DNA of 64,000 nucleotides from contig JBMTQX010000001.1 in the NCBI GenBank assembly GCA_049446715.1, forward strand, positions 86,432 to 150,431, in the 5' to 3' direction. The notes beneath the pieces were generated by a model, which worked only from the letters and a program-made list of their open reading frames with translations, made no database searches and was not told the origin of the DNA. The translations under genes were made by a program, and so were the position numbers. Numbering within the stretch: the first letter of the stretch is position 1; each line of letters starts with the position of its first letter. The DNA comes from Eutrophocola sp049446715 (GTDB lineage: Bacteria > Pseudomonadota > Gammaproteobacteria > Pseudomonadales > Pseudohongiellaceae). Positions 16,412-25,442 of the stretch are shown here, piece after piece.

Positions 16412-17092
16412 ATGTCGATTGGCTTAGTCGGTCGAAAAAGCGGTATGACCCGCATTTTCACCGAATCCGGGTCCTCTATACCCGTCACAGTGGTGGAAGT
16501 TCTGCCAAACAGGGTCACGCGCGTGAAAACTGTCGAATCTGACGGTTACAGTGCTGTGCAGGTTACTACTGGCTCTGTCAAAAACTCCAAGCTGACCAAG
16601 TCTGAAGCTGGCCATTTTGCCAAGGCGGGCATTGATGCCGGTCGTGGCCTGTGGGAATTCCGTGCCGACGCCACCGAGCTGGTTGGCGAGGAAGGCGCTG
16701 AAGTGGCACCGGGTTTCGAATACACCGTCACTACCTTTGCTGAAGGCCAGATCGTAGATGTCACCGGCACCTCCAAGGGTAAGGGTTACCAGGGCGTGAT
16801 CAAGCGTTACAATTTCCGTACCCAGGATGCCACGCACGGTAACTCACTGTCTCACCGTGCCCCAGGTTCCATTGGTCAGTGTCAGACACCGGGCCGTGTG
16901 TGGAAAGGCAAAAAAATGTCCGGCCACATGGGTAGCGAGCGCGTTACCACCCAGGGTCTGGAAGTGGTCAGGGTTGATCTTGAGAACAACCTGATCCTCA
17001 TCAAGGGTTCCGTTCCTGGAGCCACCGGTAGCGATGTCATCATTTCGCCAACCGTCAAAGCCAAAAAATCAACTTCGTCTTCTGAGGGGTAA
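16412..17092 (+). CDS. rplC: 50S ribosomal protein L3
   Basis: Early 50S assembly protein near the peptidyl transferase centre. GLVGRKSGMTRIF at the N-terminus and SIGQCQTPGRVWKGKKMSGH in the long loop are family signatures; the Gln in GQCQTPG is the residue methylated by PrmB in relatives. At 226 residues it is longer than E. coli L3 (209), with an extra basic/Ser-rich tail (KAKKSTSSSEG). rplD starts three bases after the stop. Confidence 0.97.
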   Translation: MSIGLVGRKSGMTRIFTESGSSIPVTVVEVLPNRVTRVKTVESDGYSAVQVTTGSVKNSKLTKSEAGHFAKAGIDAGRGLWEFRADATELVGEEGAEVAPGFEYTVTTFAEGQIVDVTGTSKGKGYQGVIKRYNFRTQDATHGNSLSHRAPGSIGQCQTPGRVWKGKKMSGHMGSERVTTQGLEVVRVDLENNLILIKGSVPGATGSDVIISPTVKAKKSTSSSEG

Positions 17093-17095
17093 GCA

Positions 17096-17713
17096 ATGGA
17101 TTTGAATATTGCAGTGCCTGGCAAGAAGGCAGCAAAAACAGTCTCCGTGACCGACGATATCTTCGGCAAGGATTACAACGAAAGCCTGGTTCATCAGGTG
17201 GTTGTGACCTACCTGGCCGGCGCGCGTCAGGGTTCCGTGAAACAGAAAACCCGTTCTGAAGTGTCCGGTGGCGGCAAGAAGCCCTGGCGTCAGAAAGGTA
17301 CTGGACGTGCCCGTGCCGGTACTACCCGTGGTCCACTTTGGCGCACTGGTGGTGTGACTTTTGCTGCACGCCCGCAGGACCACTCCAAAAAAATCAACAA
17401 GAAAATGTACCGCGGAGCACTGCGCTGCATTTTGTCGGAACTGGTGCGCCAGGACCGTCTGCTTGTTGTCGACGAATTTACCGTTGAAAACCACAAGACC
17501 AAGGGTCTGGTTGAGAAGCTTACCGCCCTGGATCTGCAGAACGTGCTGATTATCAGTGATGAAATCGACCAGAACCTGGTCCTGGCTGCCCGCAACCTGC
17601 ACAAGGTAGACGTGCTGGAAGCCACCGGTGTTGATCCGGTAAGCCTGATCGGTTTCGACAAGGTCCTGATGACCGTGCCTGCACTAAAGAAAGTAGAGGG
17701 GATGCTCGCATGA
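17096..17713 (+). CDS. rplD: 50S ribosomal protein L4
   Basis: Exit-tunnel protein and, in enterobacteria, autogenous repressor of the S10 operon. It is 205 residues. The tunnel loop with GGGKKPWRQKGTGRARAG is intact. The stop overlaps the rplW start (ATGA at 17710), so the two are translationally coupled. Confidence 0.97.
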   Translation: MDLNIAVPGKKAAKTVSVTDDIFGKDYNESLVHQVVVTYLAGARQGSVKQKTRSEVSGGGKKPWRQKGTGRARAGTTRGPLWRTGGVTFAARPQDHSKKINKKMYRGALRCILSELVRQDRLLVVDEFTVENHKTKGLVEKLTALDLQNVLIISDEIDQNLVLAARNLHKVDVLEATGVDPVSLIGFDKVLMTVPALKKVEGMLA

Positions 17714-18009
17714 ACCAGGAAAGAATGTTGACCATCGTGCTGGGCCCGCATATTTCTGAGAAGAGCTCCCTGATCTCCGAGCAGAACAACCAGGTTACTT
17801 TCAAAGTAGCCCTGGATGCGACCAAGCCGGAAATCAAGGCCGCCATCGAAGGCCTGTTTAATGTGTCAGTCAAGGACGTCCAGGTGCTGAACGTGAAGGG
17901 CAAGCGCAAGCGCACTGCTCGCGGCAAGTACCGTACCCGTTCGAACTGGAAAAAAGCCTACATCCGCCTGGAGCAGGGTCACGAAATCGACTTTGCCGAG
18001 CTGGGTTGA
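17710..18009 (+). CDS. rplW: 50S ribosomal protein L23
   Basis: Docking site for trigger factor and SRP at the tunnel exit. It is 99 residues, with GPHISEKSSLI near the N-terminus and KRKRTARGKYRTRSNWKKAY in the extended loop. The start overlaps the rplD stop by four bases. Confidence 0.97.
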   Translation: MNQERMLTIVLGPHISEKSSLISEQNNQVTFKVALDATKPEIKAAIEGLFNVSVKDVQVLNVKGKRKRTARGKYRTRSNWKKAYIRLEQGHEIDFAELG

Positions 18010-18065
18010 TCAGGCAGATCTGACAGAAAAGTTTCAGAGAAAAAGCGAATTAAAGAGTAATAGAA

Positions 18066-18896
18066 ATGGCCGTCGTAAAAGCTAAACCAACATCACCCGG
18101 ACGCCGCTTTGTCGTCAAAGTTGTCAACCACGAGTTGCACAAAGGTGCGCCTTACGCACCCCTGACTGAGTCCCAGTCCAAAACTGGTGGCCGTAACAAC
18201 TCTGGCCGAATTACGCGCAGGCACTCCGGTGGCGGTCACAAACAGAAATACCGCGTTATCGACTTCAGACGCAACAAGGACGATATTCCGGCGACTGTTG
18301 AGCGCCTGGAATACGATCCGAACCGCAGCGCCTATATTGCCCTGCTGAAATATGCCGACGGCGAGCGTCGTTACATCATTGCCCCGGCCAAGGTCAGTGC
18401 TGGTGACCAGCTGGTTTCCGGTGAAAGCGTACCGATGAAGCCGGGTAACTGTCTGCCACTGCGCAACATCCCGATGGGTAGCACTGTGCACTGTGTCGAG
18501 ATGAAGCCAGGCAAGGGTGCCCAGTTGGCCCGCAGCGCCGGTACTTCCGTGCAGCTGGTGGCCCGTGAAGGCCAGTACGCCACCATTCGTCTGCGTTCAG
18601 GCGAGATGCGCAAGGTGTTGTCAGAATGTCGCGCTGTCCTGGGCGAAGTGTCCAACAGCGAACACAGTCTGCGCTCACTGGGTAAAGCCGGTGCCGTGCG
18701 CTGGCGTGGTGTGCGCCCGACCGTTCGTGGTGTTGCCATGAACCCGGTTGATCACCCGCATGGTGGTGGTGAAGGACGTACTTCCGGTGGTCGTCACCCG
18801 GTTTCACCCTGGGGTACTCCGACTAAGGGTTACAAGACGCGCACCAACAAGCGCACCAACAAGTTGATCGTACGTCGTCGCAAGGCATCACGTTAA
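18066..18896 (+). CDS. rplB: 50S ribosomal protein L2
   Basis: Subunit-association protein near the peptidyl transferase centre, 276 residues. Visible signatures are GRITRRHSGGGHKQKYRVIDF in the N-terminal part and MNPVDHPHGGGEGR with the conserved His at the C-terminus (E. coli His229 region). The basic tail is KRTNKLIVRRRK. It sits in the S10 operon between rplW and rpsS. Confidence 0.98.
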   Translation: MAVVKAKPTSPGRRFVVKVVNHELHKGAPYAPLTESQSKTGGRNNSGRITRRHSGGGHKQKYRVIDFRRNKDDIPATVERLEYDPNRSAYIALLKYADGERRYIIAPAKVSAGDQLVSGESVPMKPGNCLPLRNIPMGSTVHCVEMKPGKGAQLARSAGTSVQLVAREGQYATIRLRSGEMRKVLSECRAVLGEVSNSEHSLRSLGKAGAVRWRGVRPTVRGVAMNPVDHPHGGGEGRTSGGRHPVSPWGTPTKGYKTRTNKRTNKLIVRRRKASR

Positions 18897-18933
18897 GCGC
18901 TAGCGGCTAAAAGAGAATATTGAGGTATATACA

Positions 18934-19206
18934 GTGCCAAGATCATTAAAGAAAGGACCGTTTATTGACCTTCATCTGCTGAAGAAAGTGCAGGCTGCTC
19001 AGGAGAGCAATGACAGAAGGCCGATCAAGACATGGTCCCGTCGTTCCATGGTTTCTCCGGACATGCTGGGTCTGACAATTGCCGTGCATAACGGTCGTCA
19101 GCACGTGCCGGTCCTGATTTCAGAGGACATGGTCGGGCACAAGCTTGGTGAATTCGTTGTTACCCGTACCTACCGTGGTCACGTGGCCGACAAGAAAGCC
19201 AAGTAA
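18934..19206 (+). CDS. rpsS: 30S ribosomal protein S19
   Basis: 30S head protein. It starts with GTG at 18934, giving MPRSLKKGPFIDLHLLKK; a GAGG-type ribosome binding site lies upstream (TTGAGGTATATACA). It is 90 residues with the usual KTWSRRSMVSPDMLG and TRTYRGHVADKK motifs. rplV follows after 36 bases. Confidence 0.97.
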   Translation: MPRSLKKGPFIDLHLLKKVQAAQESNDRRPIKTWSRRSMVSPDMLGLTIAVHNGRQHVPVLISEDMVGHKLGEFVVTRTYRGHVADKKAK

Positions 19207-19242
19207 TCGGCAGGGCATTAAGACAGGTTTATTGAGGTAAGA

Positions 19243-19581
19243 ATGATGGAAGTTTCAGCAAAATTAAGTACAGCCAGGCTGTCGGCTCAGAAAGCCAGGC
19301 TCGTTGCTGACCAGATTCGCGGTAAAGGCGTGGAAGAAGCGCTTGAGCTTCTGACCTACAGCCCGAAAAAAGGCGCTGCCATTATCAAGAAGCTGCTCAA
19401 CTCAGCCATTGCCAATGCCGAGCACAACGAAGGTGTTGATATTGACGAGCTGAAAGTGTCCACCATTTATGTAGATGAAGCGATGACCATGAAGCGCATT
19501 CAACCGCGCGCTAAGGGCAGGGCAGATCGTATTTTGAAGCGCTCTTGTCACATCACAGTAAAAGTGGCAGACGGCAACTAA
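19243..19581 (+). CDS. rplV: 50S ribosomal protein L22
   Basis: Exit-tunnel protein whose beta-hairpin forms the tunnel constriction. Two tandem ATG codons (19243 and 19246) could serve as start; GAGG lies upstream. It is 111-112 residues. The hairpin-tip region (MTMKRIQPRAKGRADRIL) matches the family. Its N-terminus (EVSAKLSTARLSAQKARLVAD) is shortened compared with E. coli. A 124-base gap, unusual inside the S10 operon, separates it from rpsC. Confidence 0.96.
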   Translation: MMEVSAKLSTARLSAQKARLVADQIRGKGVEEALELLTYSPKKGAAIIKKLLNSAIANAEHNEGVDIDELKVSTIYVDEAMTMKRIQPRAKGRADRILKRSCHITVKVADGN

Positions 19582-19705
19582 AACTAGTTTGCAACATTAA
19601 CCCGGGGGCAGCAGGCTTTTGCTCCCGCAACGCCTGCAGGCTAACGGCAGGTAAATAAACTCAGAATACTGCAGCGTAAAGCTTAGGTAAGTAGAGAGAG
19701 GAAAC

Positions 19706-20374
19706 ATGGGTCAGAAAGTACACCCGAACGGCATTCGACTGGGTATCGTCAAAAAGCATACTTCAGTCTGGTATGCCGGTGGCAAAGACTACGCCAAATA
19801 TTTGCTCGAGGACATGGAAGTGCGCGACCTGGTGAAGAAGAAGCTGGCGTCCGCGTCTGTTTCCCGGGTTGAAATCGAGCGCCCCGCCCAGACAGCCCGT
19901 GTGACTGTCTACACTGCCCGTCCCGGTATCGTAATCGGCAAGAAAGGCGAGGATGTCGAAAAGCTGCGTAGCGAGCTGTCCGCAAAAATGGGTGTGCCTG
20001 TCCACATCAACATTGAAGAGATCCGCAAGCCGGACCTGGATGCACAGCTGGTAGCCGACAGCGTCGCCCAGCAGCTGGAGCGTCGTGTGATGTTCCGCCG
20101 CGCCATGAAGCGCGCCATGCAGAACGCCATGCGCCAGGGTGCCGAAGGTGTAAAAGTGCAGGTCAGTGGTCGTCTGGGTGGTGCCGAGATTGCCCGTTCC
20201 GAGCGTTATCACGAAGGTCGTGTGCCCCTGCACACCCTGCGCGCTGATATCGATTACGCCACCAGCGAAGCGTTGACCACTTACGGCATCATCGGTGTCA
20301 AGGTCTGGATCTTCAAAGGTGAAGTCTTTAACACCGACGAAGTCATGGCTGCTGAGCCGAAAAAGAATTCTTAA
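19706..20374 (+). CDS. rpsC: 30S ribosomal protein S3
   Basis: mRNA-entry protein with helicase activity, 222 residues. It has a KH domain with ARPGIVIGKKGEDVEKLR and the C-terminal domain with VKVQVSGRLGGAEIARSE. A GAGAGAGGAAAC ribosome binding site precedes the ATG. rplP follows after 14 bases. Confidence 0.97.
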   Translation: MGQKVHPNGIRLGIVKKHTSVWYAGGKDYAKYLLEDMEVRDLVKKKLASASVSRVEIERPAQTARVTVYTARPGIVIGKKGEDVEKLRSELSAKMGVPVHINIEEIRKPDLDAQLVADSVAQQLERRVMFRRAMKRAMQNAMRQGAEGVKVQVSGRLGGAEIARSERYHEGRVPLHTLRADIDYATSEALTTYGIIGVKVWIFKGEVFNTDEVMAAEPKKNS

Positions 20375-20388
20375 GAGGTAGCTGAAGG

Positions 20389-20802
20389 ATGTTACAACCG
20401 AAACGCACCAAATTCCGCAAGCAGATGAAGGGTCGCAACCGTGGCCTGGCGCATCGTGGTAGCAGCATCAGTTTCGGCGAATATGGCCTGAAGGCCCTGG
20501 GTCGTGGCCGCCTGACTGCACGCCAGATCGAGTCTGCACGTCGTGCACTGACCCGTCACGTAAAACGTGGTGGCAAGATCTGGATCCGTGTCTTCCCGGA
20601 CAAGCCAATTACCCAGAAGCCGCTGGAAGTGCGCCAGGGTAAAGGTAAGGGTAGCGTGGAATACTGGGTAGCCCAGATCCAGCCGGGCAAGGTCCTGTTT
20701 GAAATTGAAGGTGTGAGCGAGCAACTGGCCCAGGAAGCATTCAGCCTGGCCGCCGCCAAGCTGCCGTTCCAGACCAAGTTTGAGAAAAGGGTAGTAATGT
20801 AA
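20389..20802 (+). CDS. rplP: 50S ribosomal protein L16
   Basis: A-site region protein, 137 residues. MLQPKRTKFRKQMKGRNRG starts the protein; GRLTARQIESARRA and FPDKPITQKPLEVRQGKGKG follow. The Arg in the last motif is the residue hydroxylated in E. coli L16. The stop shares a base with the rpmC start (TAATG at 20800-20804). Confidence 0.97.
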   Translation: MLQPKRTKFRKQMKGRNRGLAHRGSSISFGEYGLKALGRGRLTARQIESARRALTRHVKRGGKIWIRVFPDKPITQKPLEVRQGKGKGSVEYWVAQIQPGKVLFEIEGVSEQLAQEAFSLAAAKLPFQTKFEKRVVM

Positions 20803-20999
20803 TGGCGAAATTGGATACCACAGATCTGCGCAGCAAGAGTGTCGATGAGTTGAAAGAAATCCTCAACGGCCTGCTGAAAGACCAGTTTAACCATCGCATG
20901 CAGAAAGCCACCGGACAGCTGGGCCAGACTCATCTGCCCTCTGCCGTACGGAAGGATATTGCCCGGGTTAAAACCGTGATTAACGAGAAGGCCCAGTAA
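20802..20999 (+). CDS. rpmC: 50S ribosomal protein L29
   Basis: Small helical protein at the tunnel exit, 65 residues. The core motif LNGLLKDQFNHRMQKATGQL and the end KDIARVKTVINEKAQ are typical. Its start overlaps the rplP stop by one base. Confidence 0.97.
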   Translation: MAKLDTTDLRSKSVDELKEILNGLLKDQFNHRMQKATGQLGQTHLPSAVRKDIARVKTVINEKAQ

Positions 21000-21036
21000 G
21001 CGACAGCGCCACTATTAGGTTTACAGGTTAAAAAAG

Positions 21037-21318
21037 ATGACAGAAGCGATAGAAAATAACGAAGCCAAGGTTGCACGTACTGCAACCGGTAAAGTCGTCA
21101 GCAACAAGATGGAAAAGTCCATCACTGTGTTGGTCGAAAGGCGCGTCAAGCACCCTGTTTACGGCAAATACGTAACCAAGTCTTCCAAGCTGCACGCGCA
21201 TGATGAAAACAATGAGTGCCAGGAAGGGGATACCGTGACCATTAAAGAGGTTCGGCCCATTTCCAAGACCAAGACCTGGGCACTGGTTTCCATCAACGAG
21301 AAGGCTACCCAGATTTAA
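21037..21318 (+). CDS. rpsQ: 30S ribosomal protein S17
   Basis: Primary 16S-binding protein, 93 residues. The OB-fold core shows GKVVSNKMEKSITVLVERR and HDENNECQEGDTVTI. It is about nine residues longer than E. coli S17 at the N-terminus (MTEAIENNEAKVART). It is the last gene of the S10 set; a 92-base gap, where the spc promoter lies in E. coli, separates it from rplN. Confidence 0.96.
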   Translation: MTEAIENNEAKVARTATGKVVSNKMEKSITVLVERRVKHPVYGKYVTKSSKLHAHDENNECQEGDTVTIKEVRPISKTKTWALVSINEKATQI

Positions 21319-21410
21319 CGCCATTCAGGCAGGTTAACTCGGCAGCAGACGAAGAAGAAATTCGGATTTATTCGGGATAGTGATTAGGGCGTAATGCCCG
21401 GAGAAGCAAG

Positions 21411-21779
21411 ATGATACAGGTTCAGTCCTATTTGGCGGTGGCAGACAACAGTGGTGCAAGGGAAGTTATGTGCATCAAAGTGCTTGGCGGTTCGCATCGC
21501 CGTTACGCCAGGATTGGTGACGTGATCAAGGTCACTGTCAAAGATGCCATTCCGCGTGGCAAGGTCAAAAAGGGCCAGGTGATGAATGCCCTGGTTGTTC
21601 GTACCAAGAGCGGTGTACGTCGCCCGGACGGTTCCCTGATCAAGTTTGATGACAATGCGGCCATCCTGCTGAATGCCCAGGATGCCCCGATCGGTACCCG
21701 TGTTTTCGGACCGGTCACTCGTGAGCTGCGTACTGAAAAATTCATGCGCATTATTTCCCTGGCACCCGAAGTACTGTAA
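21411..21779 (+). CDS. rplN: 50S ribosomal protein L14
   Basis: 122-residue protein that forms intersubunit bridges and binds the silencing factor RsfS. It has the standard start MIQVQSYLAVADNSGAREVMC and the end ELRTEKFMRIISLAPEVL. GGAGAAGCAAG precedes the ATG. First gene of the spc operon. Confidence 0.97.
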   Translation: MIQVQSYLAVADNSGAREVMCIKVLGGSHRRYARIGDVIKVTVKDAIPRGKVKKGQVMNALVVRTKSGVRRPDGSLIKFDDNAAILLNAQDAPIGTRVFGPVTRELRTEKFMRIISLAPEVL

Positions 21780-21826
21780 TCGGGTCGGTCAGGTAAGAGC
21801 CAGGAAAACAGATAGAGATTGCAACA

Positions 21827-22141
21827 ATGCAGAAACTGAAACGTGACGATGAAGTGATTGTTATTGCCGGCAAGGACAAGGGCAAGCGCGGCAAGATTAC
21901 CCGTGTAATGCACGACGGTCGCCTGATTGTGTCCGGTATCAACATGGTGAAACGCCATACCAAGCCGAATCCGAATATCGGACGCCAGGGCGGTATTGTT
22001 GAGAAGGAAGCCGGTATCCAGGCTTCCAATGTGGCCATTTTCAACCCGAAAACCGAAAAGGCTGATCGGGTTGGTATCCAGCTGGATGCCGATGGCAAGA
22101 AGGTCCGGGTTTTCAAGTCCGACAACTCGGCCATTGATTAA
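21827..22141 (+). CDS. rplX: 50S ribosomal protein L24
   Basis: 50S assembly initiator, 104 residues, with a KOW motif DEVIVIAGKDKGKRGKITRV and INMVKRHTKPNP. It lies between rplN and rplE in standard spc order. Confidence 0.97.
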   Translation: MQKLKRDDEVIVIAGKDKGKRGKITRVMHDGRLIVSGINMVKRHTKPNPNIGRQGGIVEKEAGIQASNVAIFNPKTEKADRVGIQLDADGKKVRVFKSDNSAID

Positions 22142-22212
22142 AAGCAGTAAGAGCAGATATTTACAGAACTATTGAAAAAGCCATTAACCAACAGGCTGAT
22201 ACAGGAAAGAAC

Positions 22213-22767
22213 ATGGCACGTTTAAAAGACGTTTACAAAAGTGAAGTGATTCCGGAACTGACCAAGCAGTTTTCCTATGCGAATCCCATGGAAGTGCCGA
22301 AGATCACCAAAGTGGTGCTGAATATCGGCAGCGGTGCTTTCAGCGACAAGAAGGTCCTTGAAAATGCCATGAACGACCTGGCCCAGATTACTGGCCAGAA
22401 GCCGGTTGTGTGCCTGTCCCGCAAGTCCATTGCTGGTTTCAAGATCCGTGATGGCTGGCCGGTGGGCTGCAAGGTCACCCTGCGCGGTGATCGCATGTAT
22501 GAATTCCTGGATCGTCTGGTCTCCATTTCGATTCCGCGTATCCGTGACTTCCGGGGCCTGAGCCCGAAATCTTTCGATGGCCGTGGTAACTACGCTATGG
22601 GTGTCAGTGAACAGATCATTTTCCCAGAAATCGATTACGACAAGATTGATGCACTGCGTGGCATGGATATCACCATTACCACCACTGCCAAAACCAACGA
22701 GGAAGGACGTGCGCTGCTCAAGGCGATGAAGTTCCCGTTCCGTGAAACTGCGCAAAAAGCCGCATAA
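22213..22767 (+). CDS. rplE: 50S ribosomal protein L5
   Basis: 5S rRNA-binding protein of the central protuberance, 184 residues (E. coli 179). Motifs include PKITKVVLNIGSGAFSDKK, CLSRKSIAGFKIRDGWPVGC and RDFRGLSPKSFDGRGNYAMG. The C-terminal extension RETAQKAA is short and basic. A CAGGAAAGAAC ribosome binding site precedes the ATG. Confidence 0.97.
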   Translation: MARLKDVYKSEVIPELTKQFSYANPMEVPKITKVVLNIGSGAFSDKKVLENAMNDLAQITGQKPVVCLSRKSIAGFKIRDGWPVGCKVTLRGDRMYEFLDRLVSISIPRIRDFRGLSPKSFDGRGNYAMGVSEQIIFPEIDYDKIDALRGMDITITTTAKTNEEGRALLKAMKFPFRETAQKAA

Positions 22768-22802
22768 GTCACTGATAAATTTTAGATAGAGAGCAAAGTA
22801 AC

Positions 22803-23108
22803 ATGGCCAAGACCTCAATGATCGCAAGGGAAAACAAGCGCGCCAAGCTGATAGCCAAGTACGCCGTAAAGCGTGCCGAGCTGAAAGCTGTCATCGGTAG
22901 CGCTACCGCCTCTGACGAGGAAAAGTGGGATGCCCAGGTCAAGCTGCAAAAACTGCCGCGTGACGCCAGCCCGACTCGTCAACGCAATCGTTGCCAGGTA
23001 ACCGGCCGTCCGCACGGTGTTTTCCGCAAGTTCGGACTGTGCCGTAATAAATTGCGTGAACACGCCATGAAAGGTGATGTTCCCGGCCTGACCAAAGCCA
23101 GTTGGTAA
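22803..23108 (+). CDS. rpsN: 30S ribosomal protein S14 (zinc-free type)
   Basis: 30S head protein, 101 residues. It is the long, cysteine-free form typical of proteobacteria: the zinc-binding CXXC pairs of short S14 are absent, with RDASPTRQRNRCQVTGRPHG and RKFGLCRNKLREHAMKG in their place. Confidence 0.96.
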   Translation: MAKTSMIARENKRAKLIAKYAVKRAELKAVIGSATASDEEKWDAQVKLQKLPRDASPTRQRNRCQVTGRPHGVFRKFGLCRNKLREHAMKGDVPGLTKASW

Positions 23109-23163
23109 GCCTAAGCCGCTGTTGGTCAGTTAATCAGTATTTAAAGAGGCAAGAGACAACACT

Positions 23164-23559
23164 ATGAGCATGTCAGACCCTATCGCAGATCTGTTGACAC
23201 GTATCAGGAACGCCCAGATGGCCGGCCTGACCAGCGTGTCCTGCCCGTCTTCCAAGATCAAGCAGGCCATTCTGGAAGTACTGAAACAGGAAGGTTATAT
23301 CACTGGTTTCAGCGTGAACGACGATCTGGTCAAGCCGGAACTGACTGTTGAGCTGAAATACTTCAACGGTAAGCCGGTTATCGAAGAGCTGCGTCGTGGC
23401 AGCCGTCCGGGTCTGCGCCAGTACAAGGGCAAGGAAGAAATTCCGCAGGTACGTGCTGGTCTTGGCATTTCTGTCGTCTCTACCAACAAGGGTGTGATGA
23501 CTGACAAGGCTGCTAGGAAAGCCGGTGTAGGTGGCGAAGTCCTGTGCACGGTCTTTTAA
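23164..23559 (+). CDS. rpsH: 30S ribosomal protein S8
   Basis: Central-domain 16S-binding protein and, in E. coli, translational repressor of the spc operon. It is 131 residues, from MSMSDPIADLLTRIRNAQ to the end ARKAGVGGEVLCTVF. AAGAGGCAAGAG lies upstream as ribosome binding site. Confidence 0.97.
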   Translation: MSMSDPIADLLTRIRNAQMAGLTSVSCPSSKIKQAILEVLKQEGYITGFSVNDDLVKPELTVELKYFNGKPVIEELRRGSRPGLRQYKGKEEIPQVRAGLGISVVSTNKGVMTDKAARKAGVGGEVLCTVF

Positions 23560-23636
23560 GCAACCAGGCAAGTCGAACGAGAACATTTTCAGGTTTTTGA
23601 AACCACGATAGTCGAATTTTTTGGAAGAACAGGCTT

Positions 23637-24170
23637 ATGTCCAGAATAGCAAATGCCCCAGTTGATCTGCCCAGCGGTGTTCAGGTGAACATCACTGACA
23701 GCAATATTTCCGTGAAAGGCGGCAATGGCTCTCTTGAGCTAGCGCTGCATGAACTGGTGAGCGTCGTCAACGAAGACAACCAGCTCAAGCTTTCCGCCAG
23801 GAAAGAAAGCAAGGAAGCTGTTGCCATGACCGGTACTTTCCGTTCTCTGGTCAGCAACATGGTGACAGGCGTGAGTGACGGTTTCGAAAGGAAACTGGAA
23901 CTGGTCGGTGTTGGTTACAGGGCCAAGGCCCAGGGCAAGACCCTGAACCTGGTTGTAGGTTATTCGCATCCGATTGATTACACCCTGCCGGAAGGCATTA
24001 CTGCTGAAACGCCGACGCAGACAGAAATCGTGATCAAGGGTGCTGACAAGCAGATGGTAGGTCAGGTTGCTGCCGAGATTCGCAAGTTCAGGCCACCAGA
24101 GCCCTACAAAGGCAAAGGTATCCGTTATGCGAACGAGCGTGTGTTCCGCAAAGAAGCGAAGAAAAAGTAA
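23637..24170 (+). CDS. rplF: 50S ribosomal protein L6
   Basis: Two-domain protein near the factor-binding site, 177 residues. It has MSRIANAPVDLPSGVQVNI at the start and the C-terminal signature RPPEPYKGKGIRYANE. A GGAAGAACAGG stretch before the ATG is the ribosome binding site. Confidence 0.97.
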   Translation: MSRIANAPVDLPSGVQVNITDSNISVKGGNGSLELALHELVSVVNEDNQLKLSARKESKEAVAMTGTFRSLVSNMVTGVSDGFERKLELVGVGYRAKAQGKTLNLVVGYSHPIDYTLPEGITAETPTQTEIVIKGADKQMVGQVAAEIRKFRPPEPYKGKGIRYANERVFRKEAKKK

Positions 24171-24263
24171 ATAGGCGCTAAGCCCCAAACAGCATTTATT
24201 GAAAAGACCGGAAGTGGCAGGACTGTTTCCGGCGCTAACAGAGAAGAGGCAAGAGACAAGACT

Positions 24264-24599
24264 ATGAACGAGAAGAAAAAATCTCGTCTGAGACGTGCCA
24301 AACGGACACGTGCCAAGATCAGCGAACTGCGTGTAAACCGTCTGTGTGTTTACCGGAGCCCGCGCCACATCTATGCGCAGGTGATTTCTCCTGACCATAA
24401 AGTGCTGGCGACCGCTTCTTCACTGGGCGAAAAGAAATCAGGCAATGTGGCTTCCGCCCAGGAAGTCGGCAAGGCCATCGCTGAAAAGGCCAAAGCCGCC
24501 GGTATCACCAGCGTTGCTTTCGACCGTAGTGGTTACATGTATCACGGCCGCGTGAAGGCGCTGGCTGAAGCTGCCCGTGAAAACGGTTTGGAATTCTAA
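24264..24599 (+). CDS. rplR: 50S ribosomal protein L18
   Basis: 5S rRNA-binding protein, 111 residues (E. coli 117). It has a basic N-terminus MNEKKKSRLRRAKRTRAK, RLCVYRSPRHIYAQVI and the end FDRSGYMYHGRVKALAEAAREN. rpsE begins 17 bases downstream. Confidence 0.97.
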   Translation: MNEKKKSRLRRAKRTRAKISELRVNRLCVYRSPRHIYAQVISPDHKVLATASSLGEKKSGNVASAQEVGKAIAEKAKAAGITSVAFDRSGYMYHGRVKALAEAARENGLEF

Positions 24600-24616
24600 G
24601 ACAGACGGTTCAAAAA

Positions 24617-25126
24617 ATGGCATTGAAAAACGAACAGAGCAAGAACGAAGAAGGCCTGCAGGAAAAGCTGATCCAGGTTAACCGTGTGGCCAAAGTGGTC
24701 AAGGGTGGCCGTATTTTCGGTTTTACCGCGCTGACAGCGGTTGGTGATGGCAATGGCCGTGTAGGTTTCGGTCGTGGTAAAGCACGTGAAGTGCCTCTGG
24801 CCATCCAGAAAGCTATGGAAGCTGCCCGTCGCAACATGATCAGCGTGCAGCTGGACGGCGATACATTGCAGTATCCGATCAAGGCTCGTCATGGTGCGTC
24901 CAAGATCTTCATGCAGCCTGCTTCTGAAGGTACTGGTGTCATTGCCGGTGGCGCCATGCGTGCCATCCTGGAACTGGCCGGTGTCCATAACGTTCTGGCC
25001 AAATGTTACGGTTCCACCAACCCGGTCAACGTGGTTCGCGCTACCTTCAAAGGTCTGCAGAACATGCGTGCCCCGGAAGATGTGGCAGCCAAGCGCGGCA
25101 AGACTGTCGAAGAGATCATCGAGTAA
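24617..25126 (+). CDS. rpsE: 30S ribosomal protein S5
   Basis: Decoding-fidelity protein, 169 residues. The dsRBD-like N-terminal domain has RVAKVVKGGRIFGFTALTAV and the C-terminal domain has the conserved STNPVNVVRATFKGL. Confidence 0.97.
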   Translation: MALKNEQSKNEEGLQEKLIQVNRVAKVVKGGRIFGFTALTAVGDGNGRVGFGRGKAREVPLAIQKAMEAARRNMISVQLDGDTLQYPIKARHGASKIFMQPASEGTGVIAGGAMRAILELAGVHNVLAKCYGSTNPVNVVRATFKGLQNMRAPEDVAAKRGKTVEEIIE

Positions 25127-25186
25127 TTATTAACAGGTTTTCAGCGTTATAACTGACCTGATAGCGAACAGAACACGGGTAGTCCC

Positions 25187-25372
25187 ATGGCAGACAAAAA
25201 AGTAAAAGTAACCCAGATCAAGAGCACCATTGGTGCGCTGGAAAAACACCGTCAGTGCATGCGTGGCCTGGGCCTCAGACGCATCCGTCATACCGTGGAA
25301 GTGATCGATACGCCTGCGGTACGCGGCATGATCAACAAGGTGATTCACCTGGTTGAAGTCTCTGACGCCTGA
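25187..25372 (+). CDS. rpmD: 50S ribosomal protein L30
   Basis: Small protein of 61 residues. The signature TQIKSTIGALEKHRQCMRGLG with the following RIRHTVEV is clear. It sits between rpsE and rplO, the normal spc order. Confidence 0.97.
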   Translation: MADKKVKVTQIKSTIGALEKHRQCMRGLGLRRIRHTVEVIDTPAVRGMINKVIHLVEVSDA

Positions 25373-25442
25373 GTAGGTTTCGAGACGGCATAACTGTAAG
25401 ACAGTATTTAACTAAACCAATTTTTGACGAAAAGTGACTGAC

